The notes: generated from the sequence alone by a model not told the origin. A stretch of 45,375 nt of DNA from Bacteroidota bacterium (GCA_022711405.1 JAKLFC010000025.1:1-45375); one strand, 5' to 3'. Positions 19,627-29,500 are shown, counted from the first letter of the stretch. Made by a program: numbers and translations.

Positions 19627-20901
19627 TTACGATTTGAGTGCTCTCAAATCGTTCCCCGTCGGATTCTGGAAAACATGCAGATCGAACAACGGTACGGCAG
19701 CCAGCACATGATCGAAGATGTCGGATTGGATATTTTCATAGGGTGCCCATTCCTGTACCTTGCTGAAACAATAGATCTCGATGGGAAGACCTGAATCGGT
19801 CGGCTGGAGTTGTCTGACCATCAGCGACATTTCAGGATCGATCTGGTCATTGTTTCTCAGGTAACCGATAAGGTAAGCACGGAAAACCCCGATGTTGGTC
19901 TGTCGCCGGCCGTTCAGAAGAACAGAATTATCAATTTCGTATTGCTCATTGAATTCACGGATCTCTTTTTCCTTGTCATCCACATACGCAGCGACGTGCT
20001 GGAATTTACGGAACCGATCGAGCATCTCGGGAGTGCAGAATTTAATGCTCTGTATATCAATATGCACCGACCGCTTGATCCTCCTTACACCCGATTCTTC
20101 CATGCCGCGCCAGTTCTGAAACGAGTCAGCGATAAAGGAATATGTGGGGACGGTGGTGATGGTTTTGTCGAAGTTCTGAACCTTGACTGTGGTCAATGTG
20201 ATATCCTGTACAGTACCGTCAGCACCGAACTTGCTCATGGTGATCCAGTCGCCTTTGCGCAGCATATCGTTGGCTGCCAGTTGAATGCCTCCAACCAAAC
20301 CCAGGATGGAATCCTTGAAGATCAGCATGAGTACCGCCGACAGTGCACCCATCCCGGCCAGCAGGGCCAGGGGTGATTTACCGATGAATACGCTGATGAT
20401 CAGGATGCCGAAGATCACATAGATGATCATCTTCCCGATCTGGACATACCCCTTGATAGGCCTGGTCTTTGACATTTCATATTCCTGGTAGATTTCTTCG
20501 GAGGCATTCAGTACCGAATTGAAGATCAGGATCGTGATAAAGAGCATGTAGACCTCCACGGCACGAAAGAGCACCAGCGAGATCTTGGCATATTCGGTCA
20601 GGGCAAGGGGGATCAGTTCCAGTACGATATACGCAGGGACCAGGTAGGAAAGACGGCTGAAAAATTTCTTTTGAAACAGAATATCATCCCATTTAGTAGT
20701 GGTCTTTCTTGATATATGATGGAAAATGGCGATCAGAATCCGTCTGGCCACAAAATATGCAATCGTCGCAACCGCAAAGATGACGAGGATCTCCAGGACC
20801 TCTTTCATCAGGTTGGCATTGACATCTGTAAGCCCTTTTCCAAGAAGCCATTCCTTCAACAATCTATCAAACTGGTCTGCAAGGGAAATACTTTCCTTCA
20901 T
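19627..20901 (-). CDS. MscS-family mechanosensitive channel (YbdG-like)
   Basis: A 424-residue inner-membrane protein. About five hydrophobic helices lie in the first 200 residues. The MscS pore-lining and beta domains follow: LLAGMGALSAVLMLIFKDS, then GLVGGIQLAANDMLRKGDWI, and a beta segment GTVQDITLTTVKVQNFD. The segment SFQNWRGMEESGVRRIKRS is characteristic of the YbdG subgroup of MscS channels, which responds weakly to hypo-osmotic shock. Length matches YbdG (about 415). It starts 13 bp after the lipid-kinase gene and probably shares its promoter. Confidence 0.9.
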   Translation of the reverse strand: MKESISLADQFDRLLKEWLLGKGLTDVNANLMKEVLEILVIFAVATIAYFVARRILIAIFHHISRKTTTKWDDILFQKKFFSRLSYLVPAYIVLELIPLALTEYAKISLVLFRAVEVYMLFITILIFNSVLNASEEIYQEYEMSKTRPIKGYVQIGKMIIYVIFGILIISVFIGKSPLALLAGMGALSAVLMLIFKDSILGLVGGIQLAANDMLRKGDWITMSKFGADGTVQDITLTTVKVQNFDKTITTVPTYSFIADSFQNWRGMEESGVRRIKRSVHIDIQSIKFCTPEMLDRFRKFQHVAAYVDDKEKEIREFNEQYEIDNSVLLNGRRQTNIGVFRAYLIGYLRNNDQIDPEMSLMVRQLQPTDSGLPIEIYCFSKVQEWAPYENIQSDIFDHVLAAVPLFDLHVFQNPTGNDLRALKS

Positions 20902-20914
20902 AGAATATGCATTT

Positions 20915-21802
20915 TCAGGGTACGATTACGTTTAGTGACTTTGGATTGATAACTATTTCGAGATCTTCGCCGAGGTGTTCTGACTCACCGTCCAGGTTGA
21001 CGATACCCATGCTGTTCCCCTGCAGGATCACGTGTTTTCCTTTGACGATCCGCACATATTTCGATTTATCGATCTGTTTCATGAACAGCAGGTTGGCAAG
21101 GATAGCCACTTTTGTCATGGGTATCTTGTGAATCATGCATATGTCGATCAGTCCGTCGTCAACTTCTGCAGTGGGAGCGATAAAGGCATTGTAACCGAAC
21201 TGGTTCGAGTTGGCGAAGCTTATGAAAAGAACTTTTTCCTTGTACCGTATACCGTCGATCCACAACGTATATTTCCTGGGCTTATATTCCTGGTATTCAC
21301 TCAGGATGATCCTGAAATAGGCTTGAAATCCGCGATGTGAATTTTCTGTGAGCTTCTGGGCAACTACCGCATCAAATCCCACTCCGGCAATACTGACACA
21401 CGTTTTGCCATTGACTTCCATCGTGTCAATAGCCTTGATCCTGAAAGCGTTGATCACTTCAAATGCCCTGCTTATCCGGAATGGGATATGGAGATGATGC
21501 GCCAGGCCATTTCCTGACCCGGACGGAATGATACCCAGTGCGATCTTTTTTCCTGCAATGATCTGTGCAATTTCATTGATGGAACCGTCGCCGCCGGCAG
21601 TGACAATGGCATCAGCCCCTGACTCGGCTGATTGACGGGCCAGTTCGATGGCATGACGGGGAGAATCCGTCATTTTCACCAGGCATGCATAACGGGAAGG
21701 ATCCATGTATCTCCTGACGGCATCGGCCAGGTCATCGTGTTTACCTGCTCCGGAGACAGGATTGATGATGAAATGGATTTTTTTTTCTGAAGGTGGACTC
21801 AT
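20915..21802 (-). CDS. Diacylglycerol/lipid kinase family protein (DagK/YegS-like)
   Basis: A 295-residue predicted soluble lipid kinase. The nucleotide-binding motifs are INPVSGAGK (residues 13-21), TAGGDGSINEI (68-78, the GGDG motif) and PSGSGNGLA (93-101). A C-terminal beta domain includes GVGFDAVVAQ and DDGLIDICMI. In this family the enzyme phosphorylates diacylglycerol or related lipids using ATP, recycling lipids or making lipid phosphates; the exact substrate is unknown. The promoter at 21820-21851 leaves a very short leader. It is followed by mscS, 13 bp away. Confidence 0.9.
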   Translation of the reverse strand: MSPPSEKKIHFIINPVSGAGKHDDLADAVRRYMDPSRYACLVKMTDSPRHAIELARQSAESGADAIVTAGGDGSINEIAQIIAGKKIALGIIPSGSGNGLAHHLHIPFRISRAFEVINAFRIKAIDTMEVNGKTCVSIAGVGFDAVVAQKLTENSHRGFQAYFRIILSEYQEYKPRKYTLWIDGIRYKEKVLFISFANSNQFGYNAFIAPTAEVDDGLIDICMIHKIPMTKVAILANLLFMKQIDKSKYVRIVKGKHVILQGNSMGIVNLDGESEHLGEDLEIVINPKSLNVIVP

Positions 21803-21819
21803 TAACGGATCGTTCTCTA

Positions 21820-21851
21820 CAAAGGTACAAAAAAAAGAAAAGACGCCGCAA
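21820..21851 (-). promoter_or_regulatory. Promoter of the lipid kinase-mscS unit
   Basis: In complement: TTG (21849-21851), 21 bases, then TACCTTTG (21820-21827), a perfect -7 box. Transcription would start about 11 nt before the ATG. The -33 element lies in the loop of the preceding gene's terminator hairpin. Confidence 0.6.
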
Positions 21852-21859
21852 CGGCGTCT
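21841..21859 (-). terminator. Intrinsic terminator of the lipoprotein gene
   Basis: In the transcribed direction: stem AGACGCCG, loop TTG, stem CGGCGTCT, then TTTCTTTTTTTT. It lies 40 bp after the stop codon at 21899. It overlaps the promoter of the next gene. Confidence 0.9.
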
Positions 21860-21898
21860 CTTCTCTCAAAATGATAAATGAATGTGTCAATCTGCAAA

Positions 21899-22792
21899 TT
21901 ACTGCTGAACCTTGACGGCAATATCAATTGTCCCGTCGGCACCGACAGCTATGTTGTTCACTTTGATCATACCGTATTTCCCGGTAACTGTTTTAAAAAG
22001 AAGGATATCACCAACAGCAAGTGTTGCCATCCGTGTTTGGTCGGGCGCTGTTGCCGCTTCCTGCATGATGATCGAATCATCCGTAATGGCATCCCAGCTA
22101 ATGGCCGTGGTCACTTTTCTGAAACGTGTTGCATTCTTTGTGGTCCAGGTTTGAAGCCCGTTGGTGGCATTGTTGAAAACCAATGCTGCATGTGAATCAT
22201 CCGGTGCAGCAAGGGTCGACAGGTCGGTGGCACCGTAGAAGTACATCCAGTCGACCTTGGCCTGGTTGGCTTTGGCTTCAGCCAGTGAATAGATCGTACC
22301 ATCCACCGATGCAAATGAACTTCCTGTCGAGCTCTGATAGGATCCCAGAATCTTCTGATCAAAGGCAGTGATGGGACCTGCAGTGCTTTCCGTGGTGATG
22401 TTCAGGGAAATTTCATTCGTCTGGCCATCCTTATCAGTAATCTTAAAAGAAACTTTTTCGGTGCCTTCCACGTTGAGGGCGGTCATCGTAATATCAATGC
22501 TGTAATAGGAAACATCAATGGCGGTGTCCCATGTAAACCAGGTCGCGTTGTTATAAACCCTTGTGAGTTCCAACAGGGATAGTTTGGCGCCGGAAGATGA
22601 GTTGGAGGCAGCCGTAATTCCAATGGTAAATTCAGCATCTGTATCCAGGGTCACATCCTGGCTTACATAACCGGCACCGCCTTTGAAATTGATGGTAGGC
22701 TTAACATCTCCTTCTTCCTCATCCGTACAGGAGGTCATAAAGAATAATCCACTGACCATAAGCAGGGCAAATAAATAAACTAACTTCTTCAT
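21899..22792 (-). CDS. Predicted surface lipoprotein of unknown function
   Basis: A 297-residue lipoprotein. A signal peptide (KKLVYLFALLMVSGLFFMTS) ends in a lipobox with Cys22, followed by TDEEEGD. An acidic cluster right after the lipidated Cys is the established Bacteroidetes lipoprotein export signal toward the cell surface. Residues about 30-130 look like an Ig/PKD-type beta domain (FTIGITAASNSSSGAKLSLL, then VSFKITDKDGQTNEISLNIT). The second half (about 140-297) contains a repeatless alpha/beta stretch ending in AVGDILLFKTVTGKYG. No enzymatic motif is seen. The gene has its own -7 box (22836-22843) and a strong terminator. Confidence 0.85.
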   Translation of the reverse strand: MKKLVYLFALLMVSGLFFMTSCTDEEEGDVKPTINFKGGAGYVSQDVTLDTDAEFTIGITAASNSSSGAKLSLLELTRVYNNATWFTWDTAIDVSYYSIDITMTALNVEGTEKVSFKITDKDGQTNEISLNITTESTAGPITAFDQKILGSYQSSTGSSFASVDGTIYSLAEAKANQAKVDWMYFYGATDLSTLAAPDDSHAALVFNNATNGLQTWTTKNATRFRKVTTAISWDAITDDSIIMQEAATAPDQTRMATLAVGDILLFKTVTGKYGMIKVNNIAVGADGTIDIAVKVQQ

Positions 22793-22835
22793 AATTAATG
22801 ATTTTTAAGGATTAATGATTTCTCTGAAATTTCGG

Positions 22836-22843
22836 CAAAGATA
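22836..22843 (-). promoter_or_regulatory. -7 box of the 21899-22792 lipoprotein gene
   Basis: In complement TATCTTTG, 44 bp upstream of the ATG. No good -33 TTG at 19 bp. It sits within the 331-bp divergent spacer 22793-23123, which also holds the citDE promoter candidates and two heptamer repeats. Confidence 0.45.
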
Positions 22844-22878
22844 TATAATAATATTGAATTGGTGAATACTTTTCCGTA

Positions 22879-22886
22879 TAATTTTG
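22879..22886 (+). promoter_or_regulatory. Candidate -7 box for the citDE-citF operon
   Basis: TAATTTTG, with TTG at 22854-22856 (22-base spacer) or 22859-22861 (17-base spacer). A second TAATTTTG occurs at 22921-22928 with no clear -33. Either would place both heptamer arrays in the 5' untranslated leader of citDE. Confidence 0.4.
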
Positions 22887-22946
22887 AGACGCCATGTTAG
22901 CAAATATTGGACCAAATCCGTAATTTTGGCGCGTGGAAAGATTCAT

Positions 22947-23023
22947 GAGAGAGGAGAAAGGAGAGAGGAGAGAGGAGAGAGGAGAGAGGAGAAAGGAGAG
23001 AGGAGAGAGGAGAAAGGAGAAAG
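22947..23023. repeat. Heptamer tandem repeat (GAGARAG)11
   Basis: Eleven consecutive seven-base units, GAGAGAG or GAGAAAG (order G A G G G G A G G A A by the variable base), exactly 77 bp. It lies between the likely citDE promoter and its start codon. Units are the complement of those at 42104-42159. Confidence 0.9.
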
Positions 23024-23063
23024 AGGCATAAAGGGATCAGGTATGAACCAGAAAAGGACTTTA

Positions 23064-23091
23064 AGCTTGCAGCTTGTAGCTTGAAGCTTTC
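23064..23091. repeat. Heptamer tandem repeat (AGCTTGN)4
   Basis: Units AGCTTGC, AGCTTGT, AGCTTGA and the diverged AGCTTTC. It ends 32 bp before the citDE start codon and 40 bp after the GAGARAG array. Confidence 0.75.
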
Positions 23092-23123
23092 CTGATATAC
23101 GTAGCATCTAAATTTTTTGTAAC

Positions 23124-24338
23124 ATGAGCAGCAACATCGCACAGGTGGGGAACAAGGGAGAACGGGTACGTTCGGATTGTTTCGTTACGCTTGAATTGAC
23201 GGAATCGGGTGGATTGGTCATTCAGCCCGAAAGCAAAGTGAAGGCATTGTTTGGAAAGGATATCCTCCGACTGGCCAGGGAGGTGCTTGAATTTTTCGAC
23301 ATCAGGCATGCCCGGCTCACCATCGAGGATAGCGGAGCATTATCGTTTGTTCTTGCCGCACGCATCGAAGCCGCTGTAAAAAGGCTAATCTCTGCGGAAA
23401 AAGAATTCCTCCCGGCAATGATCCCTGAGAATGAATATCAGACAGCACGCGACAGGCAGCGGATCTCACGGCTTTACCTGCCAGGCAACACACCCAGCCT
23501 GATGATCAATGCAGGCATTCATCACCCCGACGGGATCATCCTTGACCTGGAGGATGCCGTGGCTCCTGACCGCAAGTACGAAGCCCGTTTTCTGGTCAGG
23601 AATGCCCTGCGCCACCTGAACTTTTATGGAGCGGAACGAATGGTAAGGATCAATCAGGTACCCAAAGGACTGGATGATCTGGAGTTTCTTGTACCGCATA
23701 ATGTGAACCTCATCCTTGTACCCAAATGTGAGAGTGCTGAACAGATCCACCAGGTGAATGAACGGATCCTGCAAATCAGCAAACGATTGGGAGTAAAGGC
23801 TTCCATATGGCTGATGCCGATCATTGAGAGTGCGCTTGGCGTGGTAAAAGCCTACGAAATTGCCACTGCTGCCGAAAATGTGGTATCGCTGGCCATAGGG
23901 CTGGAAGATTACACAGCCGACCTTGGCACCCGGCGAACCGTAGAAGGCACCGAATCCTTTTTTGCCCGCTGCCAGCTTGTGGTGGCATGCCGCGCAGCCG
24001 GCATCCAGGCGATCGACTCCGTGTTTTCCGATGTGGATGACATGGAAGGACTCCGGCAAACCATCCTCCGTTCTAAAGCCCTTGGATATGATGGCATGGG
24101 ATGCATCCATCCGCGGCAGATCAGGGTGATCCACGAGAACTATGCACCCGACAGGGATGAGATCGAAAAAGCAAAAAAAATAGTCAGGGCATTTGAGGAA
24201 GCTGAGGCAAAAGGACTGGGTGTAGTATCACTGGGATCGAAGATGATCGATCCACCTGTGGTCAAGCGTGCGATGAAAACCATTGCCACGGCTGTTAAAA
24301 TCGGTAAACTGTCACAAAACTGGAGGGAAGAAGCATGA
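23124..24338 (+). CDS. Citrate lyase gamma-beta fusion (CitD-CitE)
   Basis: A 404-residue fusion. Residues 1 to about 95 align with the citrate lyase acyl carrier subunit CitD. VRSDCFVTLELTESGG contains Ser17, the likely attachment site of the phosphoribosyl-dephospho-CoA group, followed by ESKVKALFG and LTIEDSGALSFVLAARIEAA. Residues about 110-404 are the beta subunit CitE (HpcH/HpaI aldolase fold): RLYLPGNTPSLMINAG, DGIILDLEDAVAPDRK, then VNLILVPKCES and AIGLEDYTADLG. CitE cleaves citryl-ACP to acetyl-ACP and oxaloacetate. In most bacteria CitD and CitE are separate. The stop overlaps citF by 4 bp (ATGA). A citramalate lyase role is possible, as the subunits are homologous. Confidence 0.88.
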   Translation: MSSNIAQVGNKGERVRSDCFVTLELTESGGLVIQPESKVKALFGKDILRLAREVLEFFDIRHARLTIEDSGALSFVLAARIEAAVKRLISAEKEFLPAMIPENEYQTARDRQRISRLYLPGNTPSLMINAGIHHPDGIILDLEDAVAPDRKYEARFLVRNALRHLNFYGAERMVRINQVPKGLDDLEFLVPHNVNLILVPKCESAEQIHQVNERILQISKRLGVKASIWLMPIIESALGVVKAYEIATAAENVVSLAIGLEDYTADLGTRRTVEGTESFFARCQLVVACRAAGIQAIDSVFSDVDDMEGLRQTILRSKALGYDGMGCIHPRQIRVIHENYAPDRDEIEKAKKIVRAFEEAEAKGLGVVSLGSKMIDPPVVKRAMKTIATAVKIGKLSQNWREEA

Positions 24339-25897
24339 AAAAATATGATCAACTGGTGACCAATGCAGCGGGCAGGATCGTACCGGCGATCGTCAACGGG
24401 AAATCCCAGACGCCCTATATGGGGATTGGCAAATTCAGGCCCACCGGGAATAAAGCAGCTCCGCCGATCGCAACCTGTGCGGATTATCCTGCTGATGGCA
24501 ATAAGCTGGTGCCCACGCTCCGCGATGCGCTCATCCGGTGCGGGCTCAGGAACGGAATGACCATCTCGACGCATCACCATTTCCGCGATGGCGACCTGAT
24601 CGCCAACCAGATCTTCGACATCGCACATGATCTTGGGGTAAAGGACCTGATGTGGTTCCCCTCTGCCTCCTTTCCGTGCCACGCCCCCCTGATCAAATAC
24701 CTGGAGGATGGCACCATCAACCGGATCGAGGGAAGCATGAACGGCCCCCTGGGAAAATTCTGCTCTGAAGGCAGGATGAAAGGCCTTGGTGTTCTTCGTT
24801 CTCATGGTGGAAGGTACCAGGCCGTCCAGGACGGTGATGTTCACATCGACATTGCCGTCATCGCTGCTCCTTCTGCCGATCCCTTTGGGAACGCAAACGG
24901 TGTGGATGGCCAGGCTGCCTGCGGATTGCTCGGATTCGCCCTGGCTGATTCACAATATGCTGATAAAGTGATCGTTGTGACGGATAACCTTGTGCCTTTC
25001 CCCTGCATTCCCTGGCAGATCCACGGAAATTACGTGGATTATACGGTGAAAGTGGATAGGGTGGGCATCCCGGAGAAGATTGTATCAGGGACTACACAGA
25101 TCACCCGCAGTCCCGACCGGCTGCTGATCGCCGAAATGACAGCCAGGTTCTGTGAACAGGCAGGGATCGTCAGGGATGGATTTTCATTCCAGGCCGGTGC
25201 GGGTGGAACAGCCCTTTCGATAGGTATCTATTTTGCCGATCTTCTGCGTGAAAGGAACATGAAGGCGCGTTTCATGAGAGGCGGCAGCAACAAATACCTG
25301 GTGAAGATGCTGGAAGAGAACCTCGGTGAATACATACTTGACGGGCAGACCTTTGACCTGGATGGCGTCAGATCGATGCGCGAAAATCCGCATCATGTCA
25401 ACACCAGCCCCTTTACCAGCTATAACTATCATGGCAAGGGTAACTTTGCCAGCATGGTGGATGTGGTCATCCTTGGCGCCACAGAGGTTGATGTGAATTT
25501 CAATGCCAACGTAGTAACCCATTCGGATGGCTATCTCCTGCATGGTATCGGTGGCTGGCAGAACTGCCTGTTCTCAAAATGTACCATTCTGCCGATTCCT
25601 TTGTTCAGGGACCGCATCCCTGTCATCAGGGATGAGGTGACCACCCTGTGCGGGCCGGGTGAACTGATCGACGTAATCGTCACCGAACGGGGGATAGCGA
25701 TCAATCCGAAGCGGGAGGACCTCATCGAAAAGATGAAAGATTCTGATCTGCCCATTAAAACGATCGGCCAGTTGAAAGACGAAGCCGAAAAGATCTGCGG
25801 AGTTCCTGCCAGGCCAGACCTTGATGACGAGATCGTAGCAGTGGTCAAATGGGTGGATGGAACCGTTATCGATTCAGTCAGGAAAGTCAGAACCTGA
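24335..25897 (+). CDS. citF: Citrate lyase alpha subunit (CitF)
   Basis: A 520-residue citrate lyase alpha chain, the acetyl-ACP:citrate ACP transferase of the complex. Motifs include FRDGDLIANQIFDIAHDLG, GSMNGPLGKFCSEGRMKG, VIAAPSADPFGNANGVDG, SFQAGAGGTALSIG (CoA-transferase-like active-site region) and CGPGELIDVIVTERGIAINP near the C terminus. Full length for the family (about 510). It overlaps the citD-citE fusion, so stoichiometric translation is likely. The ligase (CitC), the prosthetic-group synthesis genes (CitG, CitX) and a citrate carrier are not in the window. They must be elsewhere if this enzyme is active in citrate fermentation. Confidence 0.92.
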   Translation: MKKYDQLVTNAAGRIVPAIVNGKSQTPYMGIGKFRPTGNKAAPPIATCADYPADGNKLVPTLRDALIRCGLRNGMTISTHHHFRDGDLIANQIFDIAHDLGVKDLMWFPSASFPCHAPLIKYLEDGTINRIEGSMNGPLGKFCSEGRMKGLGVLRSHGGRYQAVQDGDVHIDIAVIAAPSADPFGNANGVDGQAACGLLGFALADSQYADKVIVVTDNLVPFPCIPWQIHGNYVDYTVKVDRVGIPEKIVSGTTQITRSPDRLLIAEMTARFCEQAGIVRDGFSFQAGAGGTALSIGIYFADLLRERNMKARFMRGGSNKYLVKMLEENLGEYILDGQTFDLDGVRSMRENPHHVNTSPFTSYNYHGKGNFASMVDVVILGATEVDVNFNANVVTHSDGYLLHGIGGWQNCLFSKCTILPIPLFRDRIPVIRDEVTTLCGPGELIDVIVTERGIAINPKREDLIEKMKDSDLPIKTIGQLKDEAEKICGVPARPDLDDEIVAVVKWVDGTVIDSVRKVRT

Positions 25898-25915
25898 ATG
25901 AAAAGGGATCACATT

Positions 25916-26449
25916 CTATTTTAACACCTTAATAACCAGTGTGTTGGCTATCATATCATGCAGGGCCTGCTTCTTTTCAGTAAAGCCTGCCATGATGTAT
26001 CCGATCATCAGGATCATGCCTGAAATGATCTTGCCAAAATACCTCCCTGTGGCGCGGGCAAAAGAGATTCGGTTACCTTCCAGGTCGGTGACGCGGGCCC
26101 CTACCGCCATTTTCCCAAGCGTGGCCTGATACTTCGAAGATTCCATCAGCGAATAGTACAGCCACTGGATCACCACCGACAGGAAGCCCGTAAGAATGGC
26201 CAGTCCTACTACCGATCCGATGAACTGCCAGGCACCCGGATCCATCCCATGGTCAAAATTCCAGTCCGGGTCGCTCCAGTTGGCCATCCTGAATAGACTG
26301 AAGCCCATAACAGCCCAGACAGGTGTAAAAATGATAAAAGTGGCAAACGACAGGATGATGTCGTCAATCAAATACGCAAGGAAACGCCACCAGAAACCCG
26401 CATAGGTCGTAGTGGTGGTTGATCCTGAGGTTGGTTCAGCATTTTCCAT
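25916..26449 (-). CDS. RDD-family membrane protein
   Basis: A 177-residue inner-membrane protein. The RDD domain spans about residues 20-165, starting YAGFWWRFLAYLIDDIILSF with the conserved Arg and the Asp pair. It has two clear hydrophobic helices (about 30-55 and 85-110) plus a third near IISGMILMIGYIMAGF. The closing motif ALHDMIANTLVIK is typical of RDD proteins. The function of the family is unknown; some members affect ion or osmotic resistance. The gene converges on citF and diverges from the macroglobulin gene. A TATCTTTG box (complement of 26486-26493) lies 37 bp upstream. Confidence 0.85.
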   Translation of the reverse strand: MENAEPTSGSTTTTTYAGFWWRFLAYLIDDIILSFATFIIFTPVWAVMGFSLFRMANWSDPDWNFDHGMDPGAWQFIGSVVGLAILTGFLSVVIQWLYYSLMESSKYQATLGKMAVGARVTDLEGNRISFARATGRYFGKIISGMILMIGYIMAGFTEKKQALHDMIANTLVIKVLK

Positions 26450-26485
26450 AATGTTAACAGGTTAAAGGTGAATATTTCCCTGAGT

Positions 26486-26493
26486 CAAAGATA
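26486..26493 (-). promoter_or_regulatory. -7 box of the RDD gene
   Basis: In complement TATCTTTG; no clear -33. It gives a leader of about 30 nt and lies back-to-back with the macroglobulin promoter. Confidence 0.4.
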
Positions 26494-26503
26494 AATCATT
26501 TTT

Positions 26504-26534
26504 TTTGATACCAGCGGGATTTTCCGTTAATTTG
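26504..26534 (+). promoter_or_regulatory. Promoter of the alpha-2-macroglobulin gene
   Basis: TTTG (26504-26507), 19 bases, then TTAATTTG (26527-26534), which differs from TAnnTTTG only at the second base. Transcription would start near 26541. Confidence 0.6.
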
Positions 26535-26581
26535 TAAATGCCCTTCGCGTAAGGTATTCAACTATGCAAATCAGATCAGCC

Positions 26582-29500
26582 ATGAATAAATATGTCAACC
26601 GCATTTCTATCCTTCTTGCAGGGATGCTCATCGTTGCCTGTGCACCCAAACAGACCATCCGGATCATTGAAAGGGATTTTGAAGAAGTCGCACAGCAGTA
26701 CCAGAACCTGACGTTCGTCTTTAACCGGTCAGTTGTCGACGATTCGTTGCTCAACCGCTGGGACTCGATTGAATACCTGTCGTTCCATCCGGCAGTAAAG
26801 GGAAAGTATATATGGTTGGCAACGGATCGCCTGGTGTTTTCGCCCGTAGAGCCTTTTGCACCCAGCTCTGATTATACGGTTGGAATTTCGCGTGATCTTG
26901 TCCCTGCCGCTGGTCAGAAATGGATCATCGATGATTACAGGATACCGTTTCACACTCCCTACCTGGATCTTGAATCCGTATCATCCTACTGGACCAGGAG
27001 TGAAACAGCCTGGGGAAAGGTGGAAGTAAGGATCACCTTCAATTTCTCTTATGAGGTCGACCCGGTATCTTTCCGCCAGTTGCTCGTCCTTCGCCATAAG
27101 AACGGAGATGCACCTTTTTCGCTCATTACTCAGAGCCCTTCCAGAACCATCGAGGTATCCCTCGACATGCCAAACCTTGAATCCCTTGCCAACCAGACCA
27201 TAGAAGCCGTCGTCGAAGAAGGATTATCGTGCGTCGGTAGCAACTGGAAAAGCCAGAAAAAGGTAAAATCCCAGGTGCGGATCCCTGCCAAGGAAGATCT
27301 GAGGGTCGCAGGACTGACTCCTGTGTGGGACAAAGGTAGGGGAAGCATCCTTGTAGGGACCACGCAACCGGTGGACGGCAGCAACCTGAAGGACATGGTG
27401 CTCATTGAACCCCCTGTGGTCTTTTCTGCTGAAGCGGTCAGAGACGGGATTCAGATAGGGGGTGAATTCCTGGAAGGTCAAACCTATAAGATCACCCTCT
27501 CGGAAAAGATCAGGGGCGTCTTCGGCAAGGAACTGGGAAAGTCCTACAGCCAGTACATCACCTTCAGCCAGATCGAACCTTTCCTGGGTTTTACCGAAAA
27601 GAATGCCCGGTATCTCTCCTCCAGGGGAGAGCGTAACCTGGGTTTGCAGATCATTCATGTACCCCGGATAAAAATCAGCGTCTTCAGGGTGTTCGAGAAC
27701 AATTTGCTGCACTACATGCGCACGGGCAAACAATGGGAATGGATGTATGAAAATGATGAATACTATGACTTCTACCAGTACTCTTTTGACACCTATTCAG
27801 GTCAGCTTGTCTTTACCAGGGAGATGGAAACCAGCCATTTGCCAGGGAATGGCAACATCAGGCTCCTGAATCTGGATCTGAAGGACCTGGGATTCTCGGA
27901 TATGTTCAAGGGAGTGTACCTGGTCAAAGTGGAGTCAACGGAAAAGAAATGGCTTCGTGATATTGCCATGGTATCCCTGTCGGATATCGGATTGATCGCC
28001 AGGGAAGGGACAGACGACATCCACATATTTGCCAGCTCCCTGCTGGATGCGATCCCTCTCACGGGTGTTCGCATTGATTTCATCAGCAGGAATAATCAGG
28101 TGCTGTACACAGCTACTACCGACAAACAGGGGCATGCTGTCTTCAGAAATAAAAGCTCTGTGATGCCTGATTCTCCCGTGGGCATGATCACGGCTCGAAA
28201 GGGAGATGACTTCAATTTTCTGAATTTCAGCGACAACCATGTGGAGACATCAAGGTTCGACGTGGGTGGCAAGAGGACACAATTCAGTGATTATGACGTT
28301 TTTATATACGGTGACAGGGAACTCTACCGGCCGGGTGACTCAGTTTTTATCAATGCGGTCGTAAGGACCAACGAATGGATGAACACGCCCGGAATTCCAG
28401 TAAAGATCAGGATCATTACGCCGGATGGCAGGGATTATATGACGTTGCGCAAAATGCTCAATGATCAGGGGGCTGCCGAAAGCCGTATACATATACCTGC
28501 GGATGCGATGACTGGATCCTACGGGATTGACGTGTATTCAGGAAATGATGTCCTGATGGGTTCTTCACGTTTTCGGGTGGAAGAATTCATGCCCGACAGG
28601 ATTAAAGTCACTGCGGCAATCGACCGAAATCAATATGTTGCAGGTGATGAAATCCGGCTGGATATTCAGGCCTCCAACCTGTTTGGTCCCCCGGCTGCCG
28701 GCAGAACTTACGAAGTGGAATTACAGCTGAGCAGTAAGGATCTACAGCCAGCATCGTTTCCGGATTATGCCTTCCGTGTGAATTTACCGAAAAATACCAC
28801 CTTTGGCTCCATTCTGAGGGAGGGCAGGACCGATGCGCAGGGGAATGCATCGGAAACTTTCCTTATCGAAAAGTACCAGGACATTGGGATCCTCGACGGG
28901 AAGATCTTTACCACGGTCTTCGATGAGACCGGTCGCCCGGTGAACAGGCTGAACCGGTTCGACCTGTATACACAGGATTTGTTCTTTGGCATACGGCAGA
29001 TGGATTACTGGGTGGATACCCGCAGGCCACTCCATCTTAGCTTTGTCGCCATTAACGCCGAAGAGAGCAGGGCGTCACGTGCAAGTGCATACCTGGAAAT
29101 AGTGCATGTCAACTGGGAGACTGTCATCGAGCGTCATGGCAACCGTTACAGCTATCGTTCCGAGAAGCAGGAATCGGTCATGTACAGCACATACCTTTCC
29201 TTCAGTGATGGAACTGCGGCATTGGATTACCTGCCATCCCTCTCGGGCATGTATGAGGTTCGGATTGCCGGGACTCCCGGCGGTAATTATGTCTCACGCG
29301 AGTTTTATGCATACGGCTTTGGCGATACGGATTACACTTCCTTCGAGGTGAGCAGGGAGGGAGAGGTGCTGATCCAGGCGGACAAAGAGAACTACCGGCC
29401 TGGTGAGACTGCAGACCTGCTTTTCAGCGCACCCTTTGATGGCACGCTGCTTATTACGGTAGAAAGAGACAATGTGATGGACTACAGGTACGTCGCTACG

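Noticed and set aside
22884..23084. Open frame translating to repeated GERREEK-like heptads
   Set aside because: It is the reading of the GAGARAG tandem repeat; 7-base units in three frames give a 7-residue pattern without stops. No start context or conservation is evident.
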